Assembly: GCA_029237695.1 (NCBI GenBank)
Contig: CM055265.1
Coordinates: 78,796,447 to 78,860,446 of the forward strand
From: Conchocele bisecta
Lineage: Eukaryota > Mollusca > Bivalvia > Lucinida > Thyasiridae
Direction: 5' to 3'
Length of the DNA stretch: 64,000 nucleotides
Part shown: positions 22,830 to 33,835 of the stretch, piece by piece
How positions within the stretch are numbered: position 1 is the first letter of the stretch
How the letters are laid out: each line of letters begins with the position of its first letter
Program-made: the position numbers and the translations under genes
The notes under the pieces: generated by a model
What the model was told of the DNA's origin: nothing
Database searches by the model: none
The model's input: the letters and a program-made list of their open reading frames with translations, nothing else

Positions 22830-23385
22830 CCTCCCCTATTGTTACCCCGGTAACACCAGGGGAGGGTAACAATAGGGGAGGGCTTTAGAACTGTCTGTTC
22901 CACGTTTTGCTGCCGACGAACTTTTGGCCATTAAACTCATGAAATCTAAAAAATATTTAAATGTTAGTACTTTTTCATCAATAACAAAAAAGTCACCATC
23001 CCCAAAAAATTTAATATGGTGGCTAAAAATAGATTTTTAATGTTTTTTTTATTTGTGGACCGATTTTCAAAATCTAAATTTTTTTTCTTAGTTACATCAT
23101 TTTCAAGCTATCTCGCCAGGTTTCGGAGTCAAACGAAAAAATTTAGAAATTGACTCCCCATGTTAAATTCCCATATGAAATTTTTTTTCGCAATAAAATC
23201 AATATTTGATGGAATTTCATCAAATAAAATGTTTTGTGGAGGGTGACTTTCTTGTTATTGATAAAAAAGTACTTACTTTTAAATATTTTTTAGATTTAAT
23301 GTGTTTAATGGCCAAAAGTTCGTCGGCAGCAAAAAGTGGAACAGACAGTAGTGTCCACCCTCCCTTATTGTTACCCCTCAGTAAG
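22830..23385. repeat. Foldback element with cctcccctattgttacc ends
   Basis: The arms of about 110 bp read tgtctgttccacgttttgct, ttttggccattaaac and tactttttcatcaataac on the left and the inverse on the right (23,225-23,350). They are bounded outside by cctcccctattgttac palindromes. The frames at 23,206-23,471 on both strands are by-products. A partial relative is at 4,380-4,470. Confidence 0.75.
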
Positions 23386-23539
23386 TTCACCAATTCAGTT
23401 CTCGTCGGCGACCAAAACAGATGCCGAGATAGTATATCGGAGGTTTGGAGTCCGATATAGCGCACATTCACATGCCGATATCACCGTTCACACGCTGATA
23501 TAATTCTAATCGTCCATGCAACATGATTTTTGTGACTGA

Positions 23540-23735
23540 TAACATTAGGGGAGGGTGATACATATGGGGTTCTACAGTCCTCCCCTATTGTTACCCTCCC
23601 ATATTGTTCCCGGGGTAGTAACAATAGGGCAGGATGAACACTATGGGGTTCTACAGTCCTCCCCTACTGTTACCCTCCCCTATTGTTCCCGGGGTAACCA
23701 TAGGGGAGGGTAAACAATAGGGGGCTCTACACAAC
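23540..23735. repeat. Tandem pair of about 95-100 bp, gttctacagtcctcccc unit
   Basis: Two units, each with ggggttctacagtcctcccc, tattgttaccctccc and tattgttcccggggtaac. The words are shared with the ends of the foldback element to the left. Confidence 0.8.
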
Positions 23736-24922
23736 ATATGTATCTTTTTTCATATGAATTGCATATGTGACACATTTTGCTGCGTATACATGGGCGTCAT
23801 CAGCATTTTTAAAGACGGGGTTCGACTCTCAGCTGATGTTCAGTCCAGGGACCCCTTACAGATTTCGGTTGCTTCACAGTTCCGGAGAGATTTTGATTTC
23901 TAGAAGCCAAATGTTACATTTGGGTATGTTTTTACAACAAATAGCTCCTGGGCAAAGAGTTTTGGATCCATTGAAGAAGCGTATTTCAATACGTCAGGCG
24001 CCGATTGATTGTGTTTCGTTAGTAGGGCATTTGACTACATGTACTATAATGTCTGATCATTCATGTACTGACAATAGCATTAGACGACCTAACTTATATA
24101 AACTAAATCATGCTGGCTCCGAAAAAGGGGGTTCGTACGAACCCATCGAAACTCCCCTGACGACGCCCTTGGTATACGTATGTAGTCGATGCAGGGTACA
24201 ACTATTTTATATTAGCTAGCGTTCATTCGGTCAATGCATATATGAAGCGTGTTGCCTGATGCAAATACAGGGCTCCAGATAAGGAATTTATAATTATTGA
24301 GTCATTCCATCATTTCTGAAGCAATTGGGAATTTCAAAATTTTAATTGGGTAAATACAATCACACTACTGTTTACACATCAACAGACAGCAATTATTGAA
24401 TGGTTTGCTTCGAAATGAAAACATGTATTGGCATTTCATTAGAATTGGCTCCAAGGAGACAATTGTAATGAAATACCAAGATATGTTTTCATGGAAAATA
24501 AGACAAATATGCTATATTTGTGGTCTGTTTATTGTGTTATGCAGCATGATAAAGGTACCACAATTTATTTTATTGCTTTTTGATGCTCGCTACTTCTGAT
24601 TTCAATTGGGGTTTTGACAATGTTAATTGGGTATTTAAGCAAATACGAAGCTCATCTGGAGCTCTGCAAATATAATGATAATGATCTACTTTCTGTTATA
24701 TTAATCAAACATTATATAACCTATCAGTAATTCCATTATTTTTGGGACGCAATCATAACAGAGAAAGGCATTCAAATATGACGCATATAAACGGTTACAT
24801 GACACAGGTCGCCATATCCCTAATCTGAAACTGTATTAAATAACAGCACAATCTGTATTATATCATGTAATTATATAAAATTGGTTTTCGCAGTGCACCT
24901 GTATTAACGCAACCTAATAATT
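23736..24922. other. No gene seen
   Basis: A 150-codon frame at 23,767-24,219 (+) has no recognisable domain, signal peptide or splice context, and I would not call it a gene. The rest is AT-rich without structure. Confidence 0.5.
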
Positions 24923-25283
24923 CCAGCACAAAAATATTTACACAATTCCCTAACATTTGATTGGTCCGTAGCAAGTCTCTGTCCAAAGTTTATATCCCAG
25001 TCAACTTCCACGCCGAACTACTTTCCGTAACCGTCAGGCGCAGTTAAAATAATTCTTAAGAAAACGAAAAATAAACACATGTTCTTGATGAATTTATTTA
25101 AAATGCTGGAATTATAAAGAATAAATGGCCTTTTTGTGGAATTTATCTGGGATATAAACTTGGAAAAGTCGCGGGAATACTGGACGAGGCCTTCCGGCCT
25201 TCGTCCAGTATTCCCGCGACTTTTCCAAGTTTATACCCCGATAAATTCCACAAAAAGGCCATTCATTCCTATATTAAAGACCG
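24923..25283. repeat. Foldback repeat F, copy 1, with long perfect hairpin
   Basis: About 360 bp starting attccagcacaaaaatattt and ending at a hairpin of about 75-bp arms (ggcctttttgtggaatttat ... cgggaatactggacgaaggc-type text). The hairpin pairs almost perfectly around aggccttccggcctt. Copies 2 and 3 are at 54,381-54,742 and 55,407-55,757 in the same orientation. Confidence 0.9.
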
Positions 25284-28200
25284 TAATTTACTAGTAGGCG
25301 AATAGTATTAGGCATAAAATCGCCAAAGATCGAACACAAAATAAGCCAATGTTTTTCAGTATATGTCCGGAATATCATTAGGAGAAACATATCAAAACGC
25401 CCCATGAGTCCCACTGGAGCTTAATCCAGGATTCAAGATGACGTTCAAGATGGCTGCCACAAATTTATTAAACACATTAAGGTGATTATAATGAACATAT
25501 TCACACATAGGGTGGCAGCATATCACTGAAAAATGCATATATTAACATTTCCAATCAGCAGGAGTCACTTAACATTTCATACATCCAAGATTGCTGCCAA
25601 GATTGCCAACACAATAAGTAAAAGTTTTCTTCACAACATAAACTAATTGATTTTTAATTCTCTTGGAGTTACATTTGCTATTATTAAAGCTTCAATAAGT
25701 TTATATTTGAAATAATATGGAGTCCAATATGGCCTCCACAACTTGAAAACATCGTCCAATATGCATAACAGACGGCCGCAGTCCGCATGATGAGCCCGCC
25801 TAAGCTGTTGCTAGTCCGAGGGTGTATTGAGAGTCCCAATGTTTAGTGATCGTATCAGGGTGTATATATGTGGTTCGATATACACGTACATAGTACTTAA
25901 AACGTTTAATTAAAAATCTGTCGAACCGTTAATACAATGTAATTTGACATTGACCTTGTATATGAAGGCCAAATGGATGGTGTACAGACTGAAAGTATAG
26001 ATGGTAACTAAATAAGCTTTCAAGTTGACGCGACTTAGCGTTGCAGATATACGTGTAAGGTATTTAAAAGAAATGAAAATTTTGTGAATAACGTTATAAC
26101 GCAATATGATTATGAGTGGAGAGATTTAAGCGATGTACATTTCAGACGGACTCTCCCGCGGACGGACGTACATATATCATCGTGATCACTATGTCTCGCT
26201 TTGCATGATGGGCGCGAAAAACAATTACTTTAGCATCTGTCTTTCTACTGGAATTAAATTCACACTAACTATCAATTTTATAAAATATAGCATATTGCAA
26301 CACAGCATGTAAGATCCATCTAATTAAATGTGGCCCCCGATATGACTGACAAAACCTGCCATTTTGTATCATATATTGATCGGTAACAACATGTGTATAA
26401 TGTTTCAGAAGTATCTTCTTGTTACCGTAATTACATTTATATACAACTAAAGTGTAGAAATAAATAATTATTTGTCAGGAAAAATGTGTCGTTTTGCCTG
26501 CCAGTCTATATTGTTATGCATGTGCATGTATGCCTACCTTCAATGTATCAGCTTATACGATGGTATTGACATTTTAAGATACATGTATATATATTTGATA
26601 AATTATAATACATACCATATGCTACTAATCAATGGTTAGATATCATGACATTCTCAGTGATATATATGAGCCGCGCCGTGCGAAAACCGGACTTAATGAC
26701 ACAATTTTCAGTTTTTACATGTTCGCGTATTCTGAATTGTGCATCTTTTAAAAGCCATGTGCCGCAAAATTATCAATGTATCCCAATTATTTTTCAGTTT
26801 CGAAGTATTTTTATAACGTGTGGTAAAAACTTATATGACGTTTTAGGTAAATGACGTCGAAATTACGAGGTTTTTTATCAACGGCGTATACAAGGGGTGT
26901 TGATAAAATACGCGGACAAGTCCTATATATTTGTCATCTTTTATCGCATGTCAACCAAATTTGGATATCTCGTAGCCTAGCCATTAAGCCAAGACAAAGT
27001 ATGAAAATAATGTTCATAGCTCGTGTTGCAGTTGCTAATGTAACGTCATGTTTTGGATTGCGGCCCAAGTAACGTACTTTCGTATGAATAATTTTCAAAT
27101 AATGCAGAGTGAGTCGTGTTGGCGTTTCATTGTTGATTGCTGCTGTCTGAAATAATTTTGGGGAATAATAGCGACATTATTTAACATTTCGTATGCGACA
27201 ACATATTTTAAAAATCTGACATCATGACCGGAAATGACGTAGTTTAACGACTGCCAGCTCTGTGTAAGAGAATATGCCGGAAAAACCAAGAGATTATATT
27301 AAAGTTTGTATTTTAACACAAAACACGAGATATTGATGATAAGAGAAAGTCCATCATCGGGATGACAATACATGAACGATACAGTCGGATAGAAAATGGA
27401 CATGAAGGCGCGAAAGTCTAGGCCAGACATGGACATACAAAAGTTACGTCGTCAGACGTTGTGACCCAAAGTAAAAGTCTTGGTCGACTGACCACTTTTC
27501 GTGAAATGCCAGATCGGTTGAACTCATTGTGTGATTAAAAGGATTTAAATATGAGGAGACGTATGAGTAGATGGATCACGATGATGGTGAACATGTAGCA
27601 GAAGGCCAGGCAAGTTACCAATTTCTCTCGAATTTTAGGATAGTTGAAATGACATCTGTACATTTTTCCAATTGAGTGGTTACAGTGGATGAATCTATTA
27701 TCAAATGTCGTCGATTGAGGCGTTATTCAATCCTATTCAATCAATTCGCCAAATCTTGCCCCATGTGATTTCATTTTTTAATACCGTACACGAACAGCGT
27801 CATAAAGGGAATCCACTTCGACAACGTCAACAGTCAATAATGTTACTTCTGGTATTTCAGGTGGTGTGTTTGAACAAAGATGAATTGCATTGCCTGACTT
27901 AGCTGTCGGAAGTGCATGTAGTATAAACAAAAGATGTTATACATGTTATTCCATTGAACAATATGGAGCATAACATAACGCCATTTTGACGTCGGGCCCC
28001 ATATCGCGTGATGACGTTGTGTTGGTAACGATAACATTGCCCATGATATATTAATGATGAGTTGCGCATATGAAATCGATGAAGCATTTATCAATCATCA
28101 TGGATGTGAATTTTCAGTTAACCCAAGGCATATGGATGTTGCAGCATAATAATACTGGTTATTCAACTAACACTGGAAATCGAAAACTCTTACAAGCAAC

Positions 28201-29927
28201 CTATCCGCGATGATCGGTGGCTGGTAATAATGTGATGTGTTGGCAGTTTCAACATTAGACACACGAATAACCGTACAACTTTATGTACATATTGTGCTTG
28301 CAAATATTATAAAATTATCCCGCGGGACCTTAACCCAAACCGCGTAAATATAATACATAATTGGATGTTGCAGTTGCAGGTTATGAATATCCCCCAGATA
28401 AATCCGCCACAGCTGGAAGCTCATTTTAGATATGTGTGACGAATGACTTTCATATCATGATTAAAGTGGTGTTATTTTAATTACTATATTCAGACCAACA
28501 TAAATTGCAAGAAGTGATAAAAAGATCACGTACAAACTTTCAATTTCTTTTTATTTTCATTTCAATATGAAATAATGTACATTTCAGACGCACCGATTGG
28601 CATTCAGGGATGAACTATATTCTCAAGGGGCGCTTGTCCCCGAATCCCCAATCCCCACACATCGTCGCCAGATCATATGATTGTGCCCACACGTAATTTT
28701 CACGATAATTGTTTTCTATTCCAATATTATATCATAAGGATGTGTACGGAATTGCTGCAAATGGAGTATTTGTTTGTAGACATTGCACGTGTACATCTGC
28801 AGTAGGCCGCTTATAACATTAACTTTGTGACAAAACACGACGTCGGGCAGATTTGGTAGCGTGATACCGTATAATTGTCTCTGTGTGTCTTTCTTGGGGA
28901 TCTCATTATCATCGCCTGATATACATTATTATGCAGTCAAGTGATAAGCTGATGATTTGATACTACAAATCGTGCGAAAAGCAAGTTTATGACCATCAAA
29001 TTTCCAATTAATTTCAAACTCCACCGACCTAGCTGTGTGGTTTGTGCATTATGTATTGCTTATACACAAACAATCAAGAAGCTGCATTGAAATCATTGAT
29101 TCTGAATCTATTAGAGAGATTTTGATGCATTTGTTTTGCCAAATTCAATACAAACCCCGGATAATTATGTCAATATATAGCTGCGTGTCTACCCCCATTT
29201 ATGATAAAATGAGTGGCATTAAAAGGCATATCATTCGCTAAGTACTGGCTATAATTGTTCAAAATTCTAAATTTACCAAGATAATAGATGGTAATATCGT
29301 TGACATACACTAGGTTCATATTTAAGGCTATGATTTAGGAATCAAAGTGCAGTGTAAGTGAAGACTTCGCTGATATGTAGCCAGTTAAAGTAAGCATTCA
29401 CCATTTTTAATTGATGAGGACAACCGACGAAAAAGAGTGACAATATCAAAGAACGACATTTATGCGACAATGTACAGCGCCTCGAGCATTTGCAAGTCAT
29501 TGATGCTGCGAGGAATTCTCGTGCAAGTATCCATGCTATAATATTTTGCCACGACACCATGGCCATAACGTCAACCATGGATTCACGTTCAGTGACGTCA
29601 CAAGTGCGTGATGTCACGTCATGACGTCATTATATGTGTACTGAGGCATCGCGTCTCATATTAGTGAAAGTTTCAGTAAGTTATCATTTTCCGTTTTCTG
29701 TTCACACTTAATGTTAACTGACACCAATAAACGTAAATGGGAGGGCAAAATGTAAACTTTTACGGCGACGTTAGACAATCTGAATCGTCGTTTTTCCTCG
29801 TCGTTTACCGCTTTTCATGACGTTGTCATTAAGCCCGGTTTTAGTATGGCGCGGCCCATATCTTTACAATGGTGCAAGTTATATATTATGTGTAATACAT
29901 ATGGATTGCAGTGCCCCACGTTGCAAA
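25284..29927. other. No gene seen over 4.6 kb
   Basis: 25,370-25,745 shares text (ccactggagcttaatccagg, aagatgg) with an inverted copy at 31,885-31,945. 25,915-26,080 is a fragment of the TGACCTT repeat. Elsewhere all frames are under 100 codons with no recognisable motif, and no clear splice-linked exons were found. A gene with short exons or a non-coding RNA cannot be excluded by eye. Confidence 0.5.
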
Positions 29928-30067
29928 TGTCACAGGGTGAGAAAAATGTGCACCCGCCCGGGGCTCGAACCCGGGACCTCTGGTTTACCGTACCATCGCT
30001 CTAACCGACTGAGCTAGCCGGGCACGAATACACACTTCCTCCCCACAGTGAGTTACATACCGTGACA
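29928..30067 (-). repeat. 3' LTR of the miniature element, copy 1
   Basis: 140 bp, 138 of 140 positions identical to the other LTR, with TGTCA/TGACA ends. Confidence 0.88.
29951..30023 (-). other. tRNA-like sequence in the 3' LTR with pol III boxes
   Basis: Starts GCCCGGCTAGCTCAGTCGGT, identical to the 5' part of animal tRNA-Lys(CUU) as I know it. The A-box (TAGCTCAGTCGG) and B-box (GGTTCGAGCCC) are intact, the T arm pairs (CCGGG/CCCGG), and TTTTT follows within about five bases, as for a pol III terminator. The anticodon loop lacks U33 and the acceptor stem mismatches, so it is not a working tRNA. It may still drive pol III transcription. Confidence 0.8.
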
Positions 30068-30168
30068 TACATCCCCGCCAAATTGGAATTCGTCCCCGAA
30101 TTCTATATTTAATTCGTCTCTGAATTCCATATATTTGATACATTTTGGGTAGTATATATATCAGTCAC

Positions 30169-30187
30169 GGTCCCTCGTTGGGCGCCA
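30169..30187 (-). other. Primer-binding site of the miniature LTR element
   Basis: TGGCGCCCAACGAGGGACC on the minus strand, two bases after the 5' LTR. It is complementary, with one or two mismatches, to the 3' end of tRNA-Lys(CUU)-type tRNA including CCA. Confidence 0.8.
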
Positions 30188-30189
30188 AA

Positions 30190-30329
30190 TGTCACAGGGT
30201 GAGAAAAATGTGCACCGGCCCGGGGCTCGAACCCGGGACCTCTGGTTTACCGTACCATCGCTCTAACCGACTGAGCTAGCCGGGCACGAATACACACTTC
30301 CTCCCCACAGTGAGTTACATACCTTGACA
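30190..30329 (-). repeat. 5' LTR of the miniature element, copy 1
   Basis: 140 bp, directly upstream (on the minus strand) of the primer-binding site. Confidence 0.88.
30213..30285 (-). other. tRNA-like sequence in the 5' LTR with pol III boxes
   Basis: Same as the other LTR with one change in the acceptor 3' strand. Again 73 nt, with A-box, B-box and a T5 run just downstream. A transcript from here would stop inside the LTR unless it reads through. Confidence 0.8.
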
Positions 30330-32293
30330 CATATATCATATAAGTACACACTTTTAGCAGTATACATCACTGAACATTCATTTATATGGAAGTATGTGAC
30401 ACACTGTCCAGGTCTCATTCCCTTGAAGTTTGATGTTAACAACCGACGTTTAAAGAGTCTTCTGTTTACATTAACTGACATGTTGAGGGCGGTTGGCTGG
30501 GAGCATTAGTTGGTCGGTGCCTAAAATGACCATCGCTGTTGACAGTCCGTTAAACACACTAAATCAATATACATATATCTGTCTAGCATTATAGCTGCCC
30601 AAGAACATGAGTTTAATGTTACATAATGTTTATACTTATTTTCTTTTCTATTCGGTGTATCGTAAAGTCGTACATCATGTTTATGCATACCAGAACGAGT
30701 TGAAACATGTCTCATTTGATACATGTAATACGGCATAGTATATTGCAAAAACAACCATATGGATCGAATCGATTCAATTATCGCTCTAGACAAGCGATAC
30801 ACATATCAATCATTTTATATGGTTACATGAATAGTATGCATTGAAATAATATAGTGGTGGTTGCATATGTTATACCATTTCCTGCAGATGTCAAAAAGTG
30901 AAATGTCACGCTAGAATGTGAATCTTACATGTATATGTACGTTAAATTATTGCTGATTTAGTAAATATGGTCATAATGAGATCAGTATTGTAAAATAAAT
31001 GGATCTTTGAACTCGATCGATCAATCATGTTTATCCGCGCTAATGGAAACTACAAATATATTATTTACAATTATTATATGTCTAGGTACCATAAATTTAT
31101 GGGTTAAACTACACCGATATAGATCAAAGGTACTTGCGATAGTTTCAATATGGTGCTTCGTGACGATAATGTCAGTGGTGATTTGTATAAAAGATACTGA
31201 TAAGTTTCCTAATTCAGCAGGTTATTCCAATTAGTTATGCAGTTACAAACATAAGTGTGCTTGATAGTGCTGCAATGAACTAAGTCTGCCAATTTCAGAC
31301 ATGTTTCAAGCATGAATAACAATGAAGTGTTGTTGTTTTTTTTAATTTCCCTGTGCTGATTTGCCTATATAGATGTATGCTATTTTGCGATAGTTCTCAA
31401 AAGTTGATGGCCATCTTGAATATATAATTTTGATAATACAATAATTAAAGTATGCATTAAATGTACTGCGTAGTTCAATTGTCTCCATAGGACCTATATA
31501 GCACATTCAAATATTGTAATTATGGTAAATGTTATATTTTATATACAAATTTACGTCATGCGGCATTTCTCGCAATTTGGTGGCCATCTTGAATACCATT
31601 TTACATAACATAATATATAAAATATGTATTAAATATATTGTATAGTTGGAATGTCTTCTAATAACCCCAATATTACATTCGAATATATTTATTCCAAATT
31701 GTCCACATGTTTGTTCAGTTTAGAGAGTTAAGAGATGTTAGCGGCCATCTTGGACACCATTTGGATAGCATTACAGTTGACAATTTGAATTATTATTAGT
31801 CGTTAGTTATATTTAGTACTTTTCGGCACATTATTTTCCTGATTGGTTTAGTGGATTTTGCACTAGTTTTGTTGGCCATTTTTGGACGCCATCTTGATTC
31901 CAGGATTAAGCTCCAGTGGGATGCATGGGGAGTTTTGATATGTTATTACAAATGATATTTTGGTCATTTTCTGAAAAATTCAGCTTTGGCTTATTTTTTT
32001 CCGATCTGAACCCTAATACTCTTCGTCTATAGATATGCAAATGAGCTAGCTACATACACCATGTTAGGTAATCCGTACCCCTTAAAATTATGATGATGTG
32101 CTTATGCAATAAATATAATCCTACAATTGTGTTGATTTAATAAAATGATATTTATTAATCTCGTTAACTGATTTCATATTAAGAAACTCGGAAAAGCCTC
32201 ATTTCTTATGAACTCAATAAACTCGTTTAATAAATATTGTATTAAATCACCGCTCATGTAAGATCCTCTGTGTCACCATTTCTTTATTACAGA
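30330..32293. other. Region upstream of the GPCR exon; intron or intergenic
   Basis: No coding exon recognised. 31,400-31,990 contains phrases such as ggccatcttgaataccattt repeated about every 180 bp, and 31,885-31,945 is an inverted copy of text at 25,385-25,445. The end (tctttattacag at 32,281-32,292) is a good 3' splice site, so part of this stretch is probably an intron of the GPCR gene. Confidence 0.6.
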
Positions 32294-33835
32294 ATGCACA
32301 CCGCTAACGTTACGATGGAGTTGCAGACTGGAGGGAACACTACGGTCGCCCTTTTAGAGAATAAGCATGGCGGGAATGTGAATGTGTTCATGCCGGCGAT
32401 CGTCTTCACCGCCTTTTCATGTGTGGTCGGGACCATTGGCAATGGTACGGTGCTTATAGTTTACACGAGGAAGTTCCAACAGACTAACCACACGTATTTC
32501 ATTTTGTTAATGGCCATTTGTGACATATTAACGTGTTCAATTTGTATGCCATTCTTGATCGTGGACATGGTGTACTCATACCAGTTTGCAGACAGACTAC
32601 TATGCCGTCTGTTTTTATTTATGACTTATGTCACGTGTCTGACGTCAGCTACAACGCTGTGTCTTATCGCCATAGACCGGTACAGAAAGCTATGCGCGCC
32701 TCTAGCGAAACAGATCAGTACTGACATGGCGAAGAGATTAGTGTTGGTCGCGTTATGCGTCGGCTTAGTAACGGCTCTGCCTTCTGTATTTATAGCTGGA
32801 TACGATACGATTGAACTGGGATACGATATAACAGCAGTTACATGCTTTATCGACGTTTCGTTCAAGTATTCACTATTTCCCAAATTATATATCGTTGCAG
32901 TGTCATTAATGATAGGAGCATACTGCCTGGCTATCACAACATGTTATTATAGAATTATAAAACAACGATTGCATAGAAGTAAAAATGGCTCGAGGTCAAT
33001 GTTAACGTCAACTCAGAACAATAAGCCTTCATTTCTGAATCCAATACGTAGCAATCAGCGACATATTCCAACGGCAATTGAGAATGACCGCATAGATAAT
33101 TCTAGGATGTCTATCAGCTCCATTAAAGTGCAGCGACTGGACGGCACGCTACTGGTTCGAAGAACAGTGCAAGACTGTCGAATACGAGGCATCAATCGCA
33201 GGTCACAGAGCATTAAAGAACGCACTGAATATTCTGATAATGATGAAGACATAATCGAAAAGGAAGAAACTATATGCTCAGTTGAAAACCATGAACCGGA
33301 CACTCAACGGGACAGTTCTGCAGTTTTCAGTCCTACACCCACATCTGAAAATAATACAGAAAATATGCAAACCGACCAAACTGACATTACTACAACAGGC
33401 GCAGTTTCTTTTCATACAGAGGTCAACACAGCATGTTATGCCGGAGGCAGGTTTCAGCTTAAACTCAGGGAACCAACCAGACGGGCTAGTTCCAAGTCAA
33501 TAGTTAGAACGACTACCAGACGCAAACATTTTATAAAGAGAAGTGCCACGACCTCTGCAAATCATTCAAAATGGAGAGATAGGACCATGATACGAATTAC
33601 AAAAATGATGTGTCTTATCACTGCTCTTTTCATCTTAAGTTCATTGCCACATTTTACGCTAACTATTATATTATTAATAAACGCTAGATTTTTCGAGTAT
33701 ATGTCGTTTGGAGAAGCGGCACTATTACAAGTTTTATTGCGATCATTTCTGATACAATCTGTTGCAAATCCAATAATATACGCATGCATGGATAGAAACT
33801 TTAGAAAGCAATGTTTTCACCTTCTAGCTAATTGA
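32294..33835 (+). CDS. Rhodopsin-family (class A) G-protein-coupled receptor
   Basis: A 513-residue seven-helix receptor expected in the plasma membrane. The N-terminus has two N-glycosylation sites (NVT at 5, NTT at 15). TM1 (about 32-57) contains GN, and TM2 (67-91) has Asp77 (2.50). Cys104 and Cys184 are placed for the TM3-ECL2 disulfide. TM3 ends in DRY (128-130) and continues RKLCAPL. TM5 is about 195-218. The third intracellular loop is very long (about 219-437), basic and Ser/Thr-rich. TM6 (438-461) has SSLPHF in place of the usual CWxP. TM7 holds NPIIY (492-496). The tail after helix 8 is only about 10 residues. I start at the ATG at 32,294 because it directly follows a 3' splice site (ttattacag, then one base); an upstream non-coding exon is likely. 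The ligand is unknown; peptide or amine receptors of molluscs share this layout. A LINE fragment begins at the stop codon. Confidence 0.88.
   Translation: MHTANVTMELQTGGNTTVALLENKHGGNVNVFMPAIVFTAFSCVVGTIGNGTVLIVYTRKFQQTNHTYFILLMAICDILTCSICMPFLIVDMVYSYQFADRLLCRLFLFMTYVTCLTSATTLCLIAIDRYRKLCAPLAKQISTDMAKRLVLVALCVGLVTALPSVFIAGYDTIELGYDITAVTCFIDVSFKYSLFPKLYIVAVSLMIGAYCLAITTCYYRIIKQRLHRSKNGSRSMLTSTQNNKPSFLNPIRSNQRHIPTAIENDRIDNSRMSISSIKVQRLDGTLLVRRTVQDCRIRGINRRSQSIKERTEYSDNDEDIIEKEETICSVENHEPDTQRDSSAVFSPTPTSENNTENMQTDQTDITTTGAVSFHTEVNTACYAGGRFQLKLREPTRRASSKSIVRTTTRRKHFIKRSATTSANHSKWRDRTMIRITKMMCLITALFILSSLPHFTLTIILLINARFFEYMSFGEAALLQVLLRSFLIQSVANPIIYACMDRNFRKQCFHLLAN

Larger units (their letters stand above)
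29928..30329 (-). mobile_element. Miniature LTR retrotransposon (TRIM-like) with tRNA-like sequence in its LTRs
   Basis: A 402-bp element on the minus strand: 140-bp LTR (30,329-30,190), 122-bp internal region, 140-bp LTR (30,067-29,928). The LTRs differ at two positions only. Each starts TGTCA and ends TGACA on the element strand. Two bases after the 5' LTR comes TGGCGCCCAACGAGGGACC, a primer-binding site matching the 3' end of tRNA-Lys(CUU)-type tRNAs. A G-rich GGCGGGGATG tract precedes the 3' LTR, in the position of a polypurine tract. There is no coding capacity. Each LTR holds a 73-nt tRNA-like sequence. No clear target duplication is visible. Copy 2 is at 40,353-40,747. Confidence 0.85.

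Noticed and set aside
23767..24219. 150-codon frame (+)
   Set aside because: No recognisable domain, no signal peptide and no splice context; length alone is weak evidence here.
29951..30285. Two tRNA genes on the minus strand
   Set aside because: Both lie at the same place in 140-bp direct repeats. The anticodon loop lacks U33 and the acceptor stems mismatch, so they are tRNA-like parts of LTRs and not functional tRNA genes.
32270..32293. Starting the GPCR at the GTG at 32,270
   Set aside because: This stretch is the pyrimidine tract and AG of a 3' splice site; the ATG at 32,294 follows directly.
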